Below, in pieces: positions 34,471 through 41,960 of a DNA stretch of 54,931 nt. Source of the DNA: an uncultured Bacteroidales bacterium (GTDB lineage: Bacteria > Bacteroidota > Bacteroidia > Bacteroidales > Bacteroidaceae); the NCBI GenBank assembly GCA_902783885.1, contig CACZSQ010000090.1, positions 1 to 54,931 on the forward strand. The letters are read 5' to 3'. How positions within the stretch are numbered: the stretch's first letter is position 1; each line of letters opens with the position of its first letter. The notes beneath the pieces were generated by a model. It did no database searches. It was given only the letters and a program-made list of their open reading frames with translations, and was not told the origin of the DNA. A program made the position numbers and the translations under genes.

Positions 34471-35661
34471 TTAAGAGGCAATGTCCTCTAGAATTTTCCA
34501 AACATTGAGCAGTCCACGGGGAACGTGGAAACAACCCTTCCACTTTCCACCCTTGAGAGGTAGCAGGACTTCGCCCTGACGGTTGAGGTAACCATACCAC
34601 TCCGGGTAGTCATCGTCGCGGAAGTGTGCCCATGCGTAGTCGTGGACGCGCTTGAACCAGTCGAGGCAGCGCTGGTCACCAGTGAGCTGGTAGCCCTTGA
34701 TGAGAGAAATGAGGGTCTCGAAGTGTACCCACCAAAGTTTCTGGTCGAACTCCAGCTCGTGACGGGGCTTGCCGAGACGGTCCATGAAATAGAATACACC
34801 TTCGTACTCCTTGTCCCAACCGTACTCCACCTCTGCGAGAGTGATATCGACAGCTTTCCTGATGAGTTCGGGGCGACCGAGGCGCTTGCCGAGATCCATG
34901 ACGAACCACATGGCCTCGATGGCGTGACCGGGATTCATCTTGCGACCGTCGAAGCAATCGACAAGGTTGCCGTCCTTGCCCAGAGCTTCTACGATGAGAC
35001 CGAGTTCAGGACGATAGAATACGTCCATTACCTCGTGGAGACAGTCGTCGATGGCTTTCTGCAGGAAGGCGGGCTCCAACAGGGGTTCTATCTCAAGGGC
35101 CACGTTGCAGAGAATCATGGGCAGATCGAAAGTCTTCAGTGCACGTGCTCCAGGGGCGGCCTTACTCCAGCGGCCTTTTGGGTTGTCAACCTTGGAGAGG
35201 ACAATGTCGAAGGTGCGCTTGGAGATGGACGCGTACTCAGCAGAACGGGCTGTGTCACCGGCAGATGCGAGGGCGATAGAAAGCTGTCCAAAAGCAATGA
35301 CAGCAAAGGTGTAGGAGAAGATGTTGTAGGGCTCCACGAGGGCATGGCCTTCGCGGTCCAGAGCGAAGTACCAGTTGAGGTTGCCGTCGTGGCCATACTT
35401 CTTCAGGAACTCTGCTCCCTGTATGGCAGCTTCGAGCCACTCCTGACGAGGCTCCACGGTGTTGTAGAGTTTGGAAAACATCCACACCTCGCGACCTTGC
35501 ATCCAGACAAACTTGTCGGTGTCATAGACGTTGCCTTCCCGGTCCAGGCAGGTGAAATAACCGCCGAACTCTGTATCCTGACTCTTGTTGAGCCAGAAAG
35601 GAATGGTGCGGTCCAATAATTCAGAGCGATACTGCTCTGCTAATTGTTTGAAGTCAATCAT
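34471..35661 (-). CDS. AGE-family N-acylglucosamine 2-epimerase
   Basis: A 396-residue alpha/alpha-barrel enzyme that interconverts N-acetylmannosamine and N-acetylglucosamine, the step after the sialate lyase in Bacteroidota. Features: RTIPFWLNKSQDTEFGGYFT near the start, VWMQGREVWMFSKLYN (about 52-67), MNPGHAIEAMWFVMD (about 231-245) with a conserved histidine, and QKLWWVHFETLISL (about 313-326). The final strand region reads YGYLNRQGEVLLPLKGGKWKG. It is the last gene of an operon with nanA and the NanM-symporter fusion, and is followed by a hairpin. Confidence 0.9.
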   Translation of the reverse strand: MIDFKQLAEQYRSELLDRTIPFWLNKSQDTEFGGYFTCLDREGNVYDTDKFVWMQGREVWMFSKLYNTVEPRQEWLEAAIQGAEFLKKYGHDGNLNWYFALDREGHALVEPYNIFSYTFAVIAFGQLSIALASAGDTARSAEYASISKRTFDIVLSKVDNPKGRWSKAAPGARALKTFDLPMILCNVALEIEPLLEPAFLQKAIDDCLHEVMDVFYRPELGLIVEALGKDGNLVDCFDGRKMNPGHAIEAMWFVMDLGKRLGRPELIRKAVDITLAEVEYGWDKEYEGVFYFMDRLGKPRHELEFDQKLWWVHFETLISLIKGYQLTGDQRCLDWFKRVHDYAWAHFRDDDYPEWYGYLNRQGEVLLPLKGGKWKGCFHVPRGLLNVWKILEDIAS

Positions 35662-35710
35662 AAATGTATTGAATAATGATAACGTTTAAGATTTATTCTA
35701 TTTTCAAATG

Positions 35711-35820
35711 TAATGGCCACGAATGGGGACATATAATGGTCATGTACAAACATGGCTGCACCGATGATACTATAAACGATGTGTTGATATGTACCCATTC
35801 ATGGACATTCGTGTAAAAAA
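35711..35820. mobile_element. MITE-like internally deleted derivative of the GxxExxY cassette
   Basis: The left end CACGAATGGGGACATATAAT (from 35719) and the right end TGTACCCATTCATGGACATT (from 35790), continuing CGTGTAAA, are inverted copies of each other and match the ends of the GxxExxY element at 38716-39281. The interior, read on the minus strand, encodes YQHIVYSIIGAAM, which corresponds to YQDIVYRIIGAAM in the intact gene. The sequence is therefore both ends plus a remnant of the 5' coding region. It lies between the symporter stop (35840) and the epimerase start (35661). Confidence 0.85.
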
Positions 35821-35839
35821 ATCTATTCAAGTAAGTATT

Positions 35840-38683
35840 CTATTCCTTCGGCAAGGTCTTCCAGGTGAGTCCCTTTTGTTCTTCTTGCTGCGGCATGAAG
35901 ATGCTGAGAATGAGGGCTACGAGGACGCTGACGAGCATTGATACGAAGCCGAAAAGAAGGAAGTTGGCGTTGGTGTAGAAGTTCATGTAGAGGACCGTTG
36001 CTGTGCCGCAGAAGAAGCCGATGAGGGCAGCCTTAGAGCCGATGCGTGGGAAGAAGATACCCATCATAAACAAACCGCCGATGGCACCGCTGAGGAGACC
36101 GAGAATGGTGTTGAAGTAGTCAAGTAGCGACTGGATATCAACTGTTGCCATCAGCCACGCAATGGCCATGCCTATCAAGCCGGCACAGATGCCAGCGATG
36201 CGAGCAACACGAACAGTGTCGCCCCCCCCTACGGCCCCCGAAGGGGCCTTCTTTTTATTCTTCAGCTTTCCCCACAAATCCACTGTGAAAGCAGTGGAGA
36301 TACTATTGATGTTGGAGGCGATAGTGGACATGGTAGCTGCGAAGACTGCAGCAATGAGGAGCCCTGCGAGACCTGCGGGCAGCTGGCTCATCATGAAGAA
36401 GGGGAAGATGGCATCGCCCTTGGCCATCGTGATGTCCAGTTCGGCAGGATGTGTCTTGAAGAATGTGTAGAGGCCTGTGCCGATGGTAAAGAAGGCGATG
36501 GTGACGACGACGGACATGAGACCATTGGTGAGGATGCCGCGGGCAGCACTCTTCTCATCGCTGGTGGTCAGATAGCGCTGGATAACTGTCTGGTCGCTGG
36601 TGTAGCTGATGAGGTTGTTGGCGAGACCGCCGAGGATGACAACCCACCACGTGGCGTTGACGAAGTCGAAGGGGTTCTCAGCATCGAAGAGGAAGAGGCG
36701 GAACTTGTCGTGGTCAGTGGCTATCTGCCAAAAGTCAGAGGCTCCGTTCTCACCTGTGTTTACAATCAGATAGACGGCAGCGAGGATAGCACCGCCCACG
36801 AGAATGATACCCTGAATGACATCGCCCCAAACAACGGCCTCCACACCGCCCATCGTACAATAGAGGATGGTGATGAGGGCCATGAGCGCTATACATATAT
36901 ATATATCAATGCCCGTGACAGCCGTCATGGCCAACGATGGCAGGAACAGCACGAGGGCTGTGCGGGCCACCATAAAGACGATGAACAGAATGCTGGCCAT
37001 GAGACGTGTGATGCTGTTGAAGCGGCGCTCCAGATACTCGTAGGCTGTGGTCACGTTCAGGCGCCGAAAGAACGGCAGGTAGTACCTGATGACGGGGAAC
37101 GACACCACAAGGATGCAAATCTGCATCGGGTAGTAAGTCCAGTCAGTGGCATAAGCCTTGGCGGGGATGCTCATGTATGTGATAGCACTGAGCATGGTGG
37201 CGAAGATGCTAATGCCGGCAGCCCACCACGGGATGCGGCCTCCACCCTTGAAGAAGTCTTCGCCAGAGTTGCCGGCACGCTTCATGAAGTAGTAGCCGAG
37301 ATAGACCATTCCTAAGAGATACAGGATGAGCACCACCCAGTTCAGCCATCCGAAGTGGGCTGTGTAGGTGATATCGACGCGAGTAGCATCCGCAGAGCGC
37401 ACGCCGGGTTTCTCCTCGCCGCCGATGACGAGGGCAGAGAGAGCACCAGAGGGCGAAGCCAGCGGCACCACAGCAGCACCGGCGCGGGCAATAAGGGGAC
37501 TATCGAAGAGCTCGGCCCATGAGTCCGTGACGGTGTGATAGACGAGTACGGAACTGCGGAAACGGTACCACGCTGGCTCCTGAGTCATGTAGGCATAAGC
37601 CTCGTCGCGGAGCTGTGCCAGCTGTTCAGCTGTGGTCGTCGTGTCAGCTATGAGGGCGTTACGCTCCAAGGCCGCTTCGAAGATCTCTTTGTTAACACCG
37701 CCGAAGCAGAGGATGTGGGCAGCGCCGGAAGGAAGGGCAGAGGCGCCGACCAAAGCCCCGCTCCCCGCTCCCCCGGTGGGTGGGAGAGCCGCAAAACCTA
37801 TGCCATCATCCATTTCTCCAGAGGATACGGAGTCCTCTCCCCCACGGGGGGAGTTAGAGAGGGGCTTTATCAGGGATGTTGCCATCCACTCTCCCTTCCT
37901 GGTGTCGTAATAGACACCGTTGCTGACGACCTTACGATAGCGGGGATCGAAGCCGCCAAGGAGGTAGAAGTTGCTGGCGAGGGCACCCTTCTGCACGGCT
38001 GCTGCCGGTTGCACGCGGGCAGGTCCGGGCACATCGGGAAGCTCTTCCCAAGCAGCACCCGTCTGGGATTCAAACCATGAGGCGGGCAACGGCCATTTCA
38101 GGCGGAAAGCCTGGCGATTGGGGATGCCATCATGCAGACCTCCAGCGACATAGATAAAGCCATCACCATATGCAGCAGCGAAGTTGTCGAGGGCGCAGGG
38201 CAGAGCAGGCAGATCGCGACTGATGGCCTCGCCGCTCGTTCCAAGCGTCAGAAGAACTGCGAAGTCCTCACTCTTCTGGCCATCGGCAGTACCACCGAGA
38301 CAGACAAGACCTTCAGGGGTCGTGACGCTGGCTCCGTAAGCAAGTGCACAAGGCAGCGAACCTGCACGCCACCATTTCTCCTTTCCATCGAGCGCAATAG
38401 CATAAATATCAGTATAGAAGACCTTCTGGCCACCTTCGGCAGCAGGCACATCAGGGAAGTTGCAACCTCCGGCCACCAAAACGCGGTCGGAAGGCACTGA
38501 AAAACCCTTGGGAATAAAACCAGCAAAAGCACCACTCACACCCTGACCGCCAAAAGCGGAGAGAGCAGGGAGGGGCAAGAAGGAAGCGTTGTTGAAGCGA
38601 TGGGCTTTCGTGTCCTGCGCGAACAGATTGACGGATACTGTGCACAAAAATAAAGATAAGAAAAGAAACAGGATTTTCTTCAT
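35840..38683 (-). CDS. NanM-type sialate mutarotase (Kelch) fused to a sodium:solute symporter
   Basis: A 947-residue fusion. A signal peptide (MKKILFLFLSLFLCTVSVN) precedes a Kelch propeller (about 20-440) with NanM features such as GGCNFPDVPAAEGGQKVFY and repeated GG blades. A linker leads to a sodium:solute symporter with about 13 transmembrane helices (from LNWVVLILYLLGMVYLGYYF), including GGGRIPWWAAGISIFATMLS and SYTSDQTVIQRY. It probably equilibrates sialic acid anomers in the periplasm and imports them. ATG 38683 is used because the upstream frame runs into the GxxExxY element's terminal repeat. Two in-frame palindromic insertions occur (37752-37868, 36221-36250). Confidence 0.9.
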   Translation of the reverse strand: MKKILFLFLSLFLCTVSVNLFAQDTKAHRFNNASFLPLPALSAFGGQGVSGAFAGFIPKGFSVPSDRVLVAGGCNFPDVPAAEGGQKVFYTDIYAIALDGKEKWWRAGSLPCALAYGASVTTPEGLVCLGGTADGQKSEDFAVLLTLGTSGEAISRDLPALPCALDNFAAAYGDGFIYVAGGLHDGIPNRQAFRLKWPLPASWFESQTGAAWEELPDVPGPARVQPAAAVQKGALASNFYLLGGFDPRYRKVVSNGVYYDTRKGEWMATSLIKPLSNSPRGGEDSVSSGEMDDGIGFAALPPTGGAGSGALVGASALPSGAAHILCFGGVNKEIFEAALERNALIADTTTTAEQLAQLRDEAYAYMTQEPAWYRFRSSVLVYHTVTDSWAELFDSPLIARAGAAVVPLASPSGALSALVIGGEEKPGVRSADATRVDITYTAHFGWLNWVVLILYLLGMVYLGYYFMKRAGNSGEDFFKGGGRIPWWAAGISIFATMLSAITYMSIPAKAYATDWTYYPMQICILVVSFPVIRYYLPFFRRLNVTTAYEYLERRFNSITRLMASILFIVFMVARTALVLFLPSLAMTAVTGIDIYICIALMALITILYCTMGGVEAVVWGDVIQGIILVGGAILAAVYLIVNTGENGASDFWQIATDHDKFRLFLFDAENPFDFVNATWWVVILGGLANNLISYTSDQTVIQRYLTTSDEKSAARGILTNGLMSVVVTIAFFTIGTGLYTFFKTHPAELDITMAKGDAIFPFFMMSQLPAGLAGLLIAAVFAATMSTIASNINSISTAFTVDLWGKLKNKKKAPSGAVGGGDTVRVARIAGICAGLIGMAIAWLMATVDIQSLLDYFNTILGLLSGAIGGLFMMGIFFPRIGSKAALIGFFCGTATVLYMNFYTNANFLLFGFVSMLVSVLVALILSIFMPQQEEQKGLTWKTLPKE
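36221..36250. repeat. GGCCCCTTCGGGGGCC palindrome inserted in frame in the symporter domain
   Basis: The dyad GGCCCCCGAAGGGGCC at 36233-36248 is followed by a run of C on the plus strand. On the coding strand it is read as KAPSGAVGGGDT, a cytosolic-loop insertion in the symporter. The style resembles the other GC-rich mini-repeats, but the sequence is different. Confidence 0.65.
37752..37868. repeat. 117-bp composite palindromic element inserted in frame in the Kelch domain
   Basis: The outermost AAAGCCCC (37752-37759) and GGGGCTTT (37861-37868) are perfect inverted ends. Just inside lie two dyads, CTCCCCCGGTGGGTGGGAG and CTCTCCCCCACGGGGGGAG. The total is exactly 39 codons. The encoded linker (KPLSNSPRGGEDSVSSGE onward) is low in complexity and out of keeping with the propeller repeats around it. 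Confidence 0.85.
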
Positions 38684-38715
38684 AATAAGGAAAGTCTTGG
38701 CATTAACCTTTTCAA

Positions 38716-39281
38716 TTTTTACACGAATAACCAGGAATGGGGACATATAATAATCATAAATTATCTAAGCCATAGTAGTCACTATTGGGATTATCATAGA
38801 CAGGGTTCATATTACGGTCAAGAAGTATGCATTCATTGGTCTCCTCATTCAGCCAGTAGCGTTCGCCCTGCAGCAAAGGCTGGCCAAAATTTATTAGCAG
38901 GCTTATCGGAGTACGTGTCAAACGCATGTAGTTGAAGAGTTGAGCACGATGAGCAGAGATAAGTTCGGATACCGATTTTAATTCTATCATTACTTCACCA
39001 ACCATGATGTCCGGCTGATAGTGTTTCTCCATACGTTGTCCCTTGTAGAAACAAGGGACCTGACACTCCATCTTATTCTCTATGCCCCGCTGTTCTAATT
39101 CTATATGCAAAGCCTCAGTATAAAAGGCCTCTGCCAATCCCCAATTCAGTTCATCCTGAACAGTCATGGCAGCACCAATTATTCTGTATACGATATCTTG
39201 ATATGCACTAGGCTCCTTCAAACTGAAAAGCTTATTCATGACCCATTATATGTACCCATTAATGGCCATTCGTGTGAAAGA
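38716..39281. mobile_element. GxxExxY gene cassette bounded by ~42-bp inverted repeats
   Basis: The left end (38716-38757) contains TTTTTACACGAATAACCAGG then AATGGGGACATATAATAA. The right end read inward (39281 to 39238) contains CTTTCACACGAATGGCCATT then AATGGGTACATATAATGG. By eye about four fifths of the positions match. The single gene between them uses an ATG (39239) and a TGA (38756-38754) that lie within the innermost bases of the repeats. No target-site duplication was evident. It sits in the gap between nanA and the symporter gene with about 32 bp spare on each side. Confidence 0.85.
38754..39239 (-). CDS. GxxExxY family protein (PD-(D/E)XK-like)
   Basis: A 161-residue protein of the GxxExxY family (TIGR04256 type). 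The name motif is GLAEAFYTEALHIELEQRGI (about 34-53, G..E..Y). The nuclease-like core has KHYQPDIMVGEVMIELKSV, which supplies the D...E-x-K residues of a PD-(D/E)XK fold (about Asp78, Glu87, Lys89), and the family's FNYMRLTRTPISLLINFG. The biochemical function is unproven. The gene fills the cassette between inverted repeats completely. It is on the same strand as the sialic acid operon, so it is probably co-transcribed. Nothing in it points to sialic acid. Confidence 0.88.
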   Translation of the reverse strand: MNKLFSLKEPSAYQDIVYRIIGAAMTVQDELNWGLAEAFYTEALHIELEQRGIENKMECQVPCFYKGQRMEKHYQPDIMVGEVMIELKSVSELISAHRAQLFNYMRLTRTPISLLINFGQPLLQGERYWLNEETNECILLDRNMNPVYDNPNSDYYGLDNL

Positions 39282-39313
39282 AAAACTCGTATTCTAAGGT
39301 ATCTAATTTGTGA

Positions 39314-40240
39314 TTACTTATTGCAATGATTGAAAAAGTCGATAGCTTCAAGCTCTTTACGCAGCTGCACCTCCTCTTCGGGTGTGACGTTCTGGAAGGG
39401 TGTTCGGTTGGGGCCGAGGTCGAGGCCGATGAGCTTCATGATGCGCTTGCCGCCAACGATGTTTCCGCGGAAGTGGCAGATGACGTCGATGACGTCCTGA
39501 GCGTAGTTCTGCAGTTCGCGAGCCTTCTCCAGGTCACCAGCCTTCCATGCATCGATGATGCCTACGAGGCAACGGCCATTGTAGTTCGTGGTGCCGCCGA
39601 TGCCACCCTGAGCACCGCCCATAGCGAGGCAAGGCAGAATAGTCTCGTCCTGTCCATGAAGCATGTCGAACTTACCATCCTTGTAGCGGCGGCAGCGGTT
39701 GTACTCATAGAGGCTCTCGAAGGTGTATTTGATTCCTGCGAAGTTGGGAATGCGGCCATCGACAGCCTGCAGGAAGTCGAGCATCGAGAGGAAAGCGCCA
39801 TTGAAAGCGGGGATGTGATAGAAATAGAAGGGAAGCTTGGGTGCACCACAGGCAATCTCCTCGCAGTACTTCACCAGTTCCTCGATGCGACCCACCTTGG
39901 GGAAGGGAGGTGCCATGGCGCCGATGCCGAAGGCTCCAATCGCCTGAGCGTGCTCGGCAAGGTTACGGCTACTGCGGACACAGGTGCTGCCCACGTGAAC
40001 GATGACCTTGAAGTCTTGGAAATCCTTGGTGGCTGCCATCCATGCTTCTGCAATCTGCTTGCGTTCCTCCTCGGTGAGCATATAGCCTTCACCACTTGAG
40101 CCGTTGATAAACACGCCTTTAAGGCCGTTGCGATAGAGCAGGGCTGCGTACTCGGGAATAATAGACAAATTGATGCTGCCGTCAGCATTCATCGGGGTAA
40201 AAGGGGCGTCAATAAGCCCTTTGATCTTCTCGAAATTCAT
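39314..40240 (-). CDS. nanA: N-acetylneuraminate lyase
   Basis: Cytosolic aldolase that splits sialic acid into N-acetylmannosamine and pyruvate. The 308-residue product shows INGSSGEGYMLT (pyruvate-carboxylate site, about 45-56), YFYHIPAF with the catalytic tyrosine (about 141) and FAGIKYTFESLYEY with the Schiff-base lysine (Lys171). ATG 40240 is chosen because a -7 box (40295-40302) overlaps the longer frame's start. It is the first gene of the operon with the symporter fusion and the AGE epimerase; no sialidase is visible in the window. Confidence 0.95.
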   Translation of the reverse strand: MNFEKIKGLIDAPFTPMNADGSINLSIIPEYAALLYRNGLKGVFINGSSGEGYMLTEEERKQIAEAWMAATKDFQDFKVIVHVGSTCVRSSRNLAEHAQAIGAFGIGAMAPPFPKVGRIEELVKYCEEIACGAPKLPFYFYHIPAFNGAFLSMLDFLQAVDGRIPNFAGIKYTFESLYEYNRCRRYKDGKFDMLHGQDETILPCLAMGGAQGGIGGTTNYNGRCLVGIIDAWKAGDLEKARELQNYAQDVIDVICHFRGNIVGGKRIMKLIGLDLGPNRTPFQNVTPEEEVQLRKELEAIDFFNHCNK

Positions 40241-40294
40241 AAAAAAGGTATTTAGAGTTATTTGCAAGTTAGTTCTTTCGTGCGATTGACGGCA

Positions 40295-40302
40295 CAAAGA
40301 TA
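40295..40302 (-). promoter_or_regulatory. Promoter -7 box for the sialic acid operon
   Basis: TATCTTTG on the minus strand, 54 bp before nanA. It is divergent from the queuosine operon promoter at 40369-40376. Confidence 0.65.
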
Positions 40303-40368
40303 GATAGTATTCTTGGAAGTTCCAAATTTTTAAGGAGAGGATTATTTGGCCAACTCGCAGAAAAACGC

Positions 40369-40376
40369 TACTTTTG
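40369..40376 (+). promoter_or_regulatory. Promoter -7 box for the queuosine operon
   Basis: TACTTTTG with TTTG at 40345-40348, spacing 20. Transcription would begin near 40383, about 10 bp before the riboswitch. Confidence 0.8.
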
Positions 40377-40392
40377 CAGCCTCAATTGAACG

Positions 40393-40431
40393 CAGGGGTA
40401 TCCCAGACCACCCCCTTTAACAAAACAAGGA
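40393..40431 (+). promoter_or_regulatory. preQ1-I riboswitch
   Basis: A P1 stem (AGGGGT at 40394-40399 with ACCCCC at 40410-40415), a short loop, and the A-rich tail TTTAACAAAACAAGGA. The tail TTAACAAAACAAGG is the same as in the well-studied Thermoanaerobacter tengcongensis preQ1-I class. The AAGG segment pairs with the loop in the bound state and here also serves as the ribosome site, 3-4 bases before ATG 40434. Ligand binding should therefore block translation of the downstream transporter. Confidence 0.88.
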
Positions 40432-40433
40432 AA

Positions 40434-41105
40434 ATGAAAAAACAAGACACTGTAAGCGTTACGTTCATGTTGCTCGGCGTAACGTTCTGTGTTTGCCTCA
40501 TCCTGGCAAACCTTTTGGCAACAAAGCAAGTGCAATTCGGTCCTCTGAACCTGACAGCAGGCGTATTGGTGTTCCCCATCTCGTATGTCGTCAACGACTG
40601 CATCACCGAGGTTTACGGCTACCGACGCGCCAAGCTCATTATTTGGACGGGTTTCGTGATGAATTTCGCCTTCGTGCTCTTAGCATGGCTGGCCGACCTT
40701 ATTCCCGGTGCTCCTTATTGGACGAACCAGGAAGGATTCCATGCGCTCTTCGGCCTGGCTCCCCGCGTGGCTTTGGCTTCGTTTGCGGCTTTCCTTGTTG
40801 GCTCTTTCCTGAACGCATACGTGATGAGCCGTATGAAAATCCACGACAAAGGACGCCGATTCTCCTTACGCGCCATCGCCTCCACACTGGCTGGCGAGGT
40901 GAGTGATTCGCTCATCTTCTTCCCGATAGCCCTTGGTGGCATCGTACCCGAAAAGAACCTGCTGCTCATGATGCTCAGTCAGGTGGTTGTCAAAACCCTG
41001 TATGAGATTGTTGTGCTGCCGCTGACCATCCGTGTCGTAGCGTGGTTGAAGCGCACGGAGGGCATGGATGTATATGATGAAAACGAAAGCTACAGCGTCA
41101 TCTGA
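40434..41105 (+). CDS. Queuosine precursor transporter (YhhQ/VUT family)
   Basis: A 223-residue inner-membrane protein with about six helices. LILANLLATKQVQFG at the start, VVNDCITEVYGYRRA in the middle, EVSDSLIFFPIA and the late SQVVVKTLYEIVVLP are diagnostic of the YhhQ family, which imports preQ0/preQ1 or related 7-deazapurines. ATG 40434 follows directly after the riboswitch; an upstream in-frame extension to 40374 would run through the riboswitch and promoter. It is transcribed with queC, 47 bp downstream. Confidence 0.95.
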   Translation: MKKQDTVSVTFMLLGVTFCVCLILANLLATKQVQFGPLNLTAGVLVFPISYVVNDCITEVYGYRRAKLIIWTGFVMNFAFVLLAWLADLIPGAPYWTNQEGFHALFGLAPRVALASFAAFLVGSFLNAYVMSRMKIHDKGRRFSLRAIASTLAGEVSDSLIFFPIALGGIVPEKNLLLMMLSQVVVKTLYEIVVLPLTIRVVAWLKRTEGMDVYDENESYSVI

Positions 41106-41152
41106 TACCATTGTTCAAATGGCAGTCTGCGAAGCTGAAAAATGATTGAAAT

Positions 41153-41905
41153 ATGAAACCGATGAATAAAGAGACCGCTCTCGTTGTCTTCAGCGGCGGT
41201 CAAGACTCCACGACGTGCCTGTTCTGGGCACTCAAACACTTTCAGAAAGTCGTCGCCCTGACCTTCGTCTATGGCCAGAAGCACGTCCTCGAAGTGGAGA
41301 TGGCTGAGCAGATTGCCGCCGAAGCTGGAGAAATTGCCCGTCAGAACGGGCTCAATGAAGGCGGCGGTGACGTAGAATGGCACAAGATGGATGTCTCGTT
41401 CATCAGTCAGCTGTCACACAACTCCCTGACCGACACTACGATGATTATGGATCAGGAAAAGCCAGCCGACGGTCCCCCAAACACGTTTGTGCCCGGGCGC
41501 AACCTGTTCTTTATCTCCGTGGCTGCTGTCTTTGCACGCGAACGAGGCATCAACCATCTGGTGACAGGCGTCTCGCAGACCGACTACAGCGGCTATCCCG
41601 ACTGCCGCGATGCTTTCATCAAAGCTTTGAACGTCAGCCTCAACCTCGGTATGGACGAGCAGTTTGTCATTCACACCCCCCTCATGTGGATTGACAAGGC
41701 ACAGACATGGGCCAAAGCCGACAGGCTGAAAGTACTGGATCTCATCCGCTATCGCACGCTTACGTGCTACAACGGCATCCCTGGCGACGGATGCGGCGAA
41801 TGTCCTGCCTGCAAACTCAGGAACGCGGGATTGAGAGAGTATCTGACTCTCACAGATGGAAGAGAGAAGTTCACTCGTCGGAAGATACAAACGCTAAAGA
41901 GTTGA
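41153..41905 (+). CDS. queC: 7-cyano-7-deazaguanine (preQ0) synthase
   Basis: ATP-dependent enzyme that converts 7-carboxy-7-deazaguanine and ammonia to preQ0 in queuosine biosynthesis. The 250-residue product has the PP-loop [19 protein letters not shown] (about 8-26), a [13 protein letters not shown] block, [12 protein letters not shown] and the zinc-binding cysteines in [13 protein letters not shown] near the C-terminus. ATG 41162 (three codons in) is an alternative start. It shares an operon with the precursor transporter and, 55 bp later, RNase Z. Other preQ0 enzymes (QueD, QueE) are not in the window. Confidence 0.97.
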   Translation: MKPMNKETALVVFSGGQDSTTCLFWALKHFQKVVALTFVYGQKHVLEVEMAEQIAAEAGEIARQNGLNEGGGDVEWHKMDVSFISQLSHNSLTDTTMIMDQEKPADGPPNTFVPGRNLFFISVAAVFARERGINHLVTGVSQTDYSGYPDCRDAFIKALNVSLNLGMDEQFVIHTPLMWIDKAQTWAKADRLKVLDLIRYRTLTCYNGIPGDGCGECPACKLRNAGLREYLTLTDGREKFTRRKIQTLKS

Positions 41906-41960
41906 GAGGCTGGAATAAACGCAAGCCCATAATACGTTAAAAGCAAAACGAGCATAAACC

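Noticed and set aside
36898-36908. Short AT dinucleotide run as a possible phase-variation tract
   Set aside because: It is only about five units, lies in the middle of a conserved transmembrane segment of the symporter and shows no sign of frame disruption.
38684-38746. 21-residue N-terminal extension of the NanM-symporter fusion
   Set aside because: It overlaps the terminal repeat of the GxxExxY cassette and precedes a clear signal peptide start at 38683.
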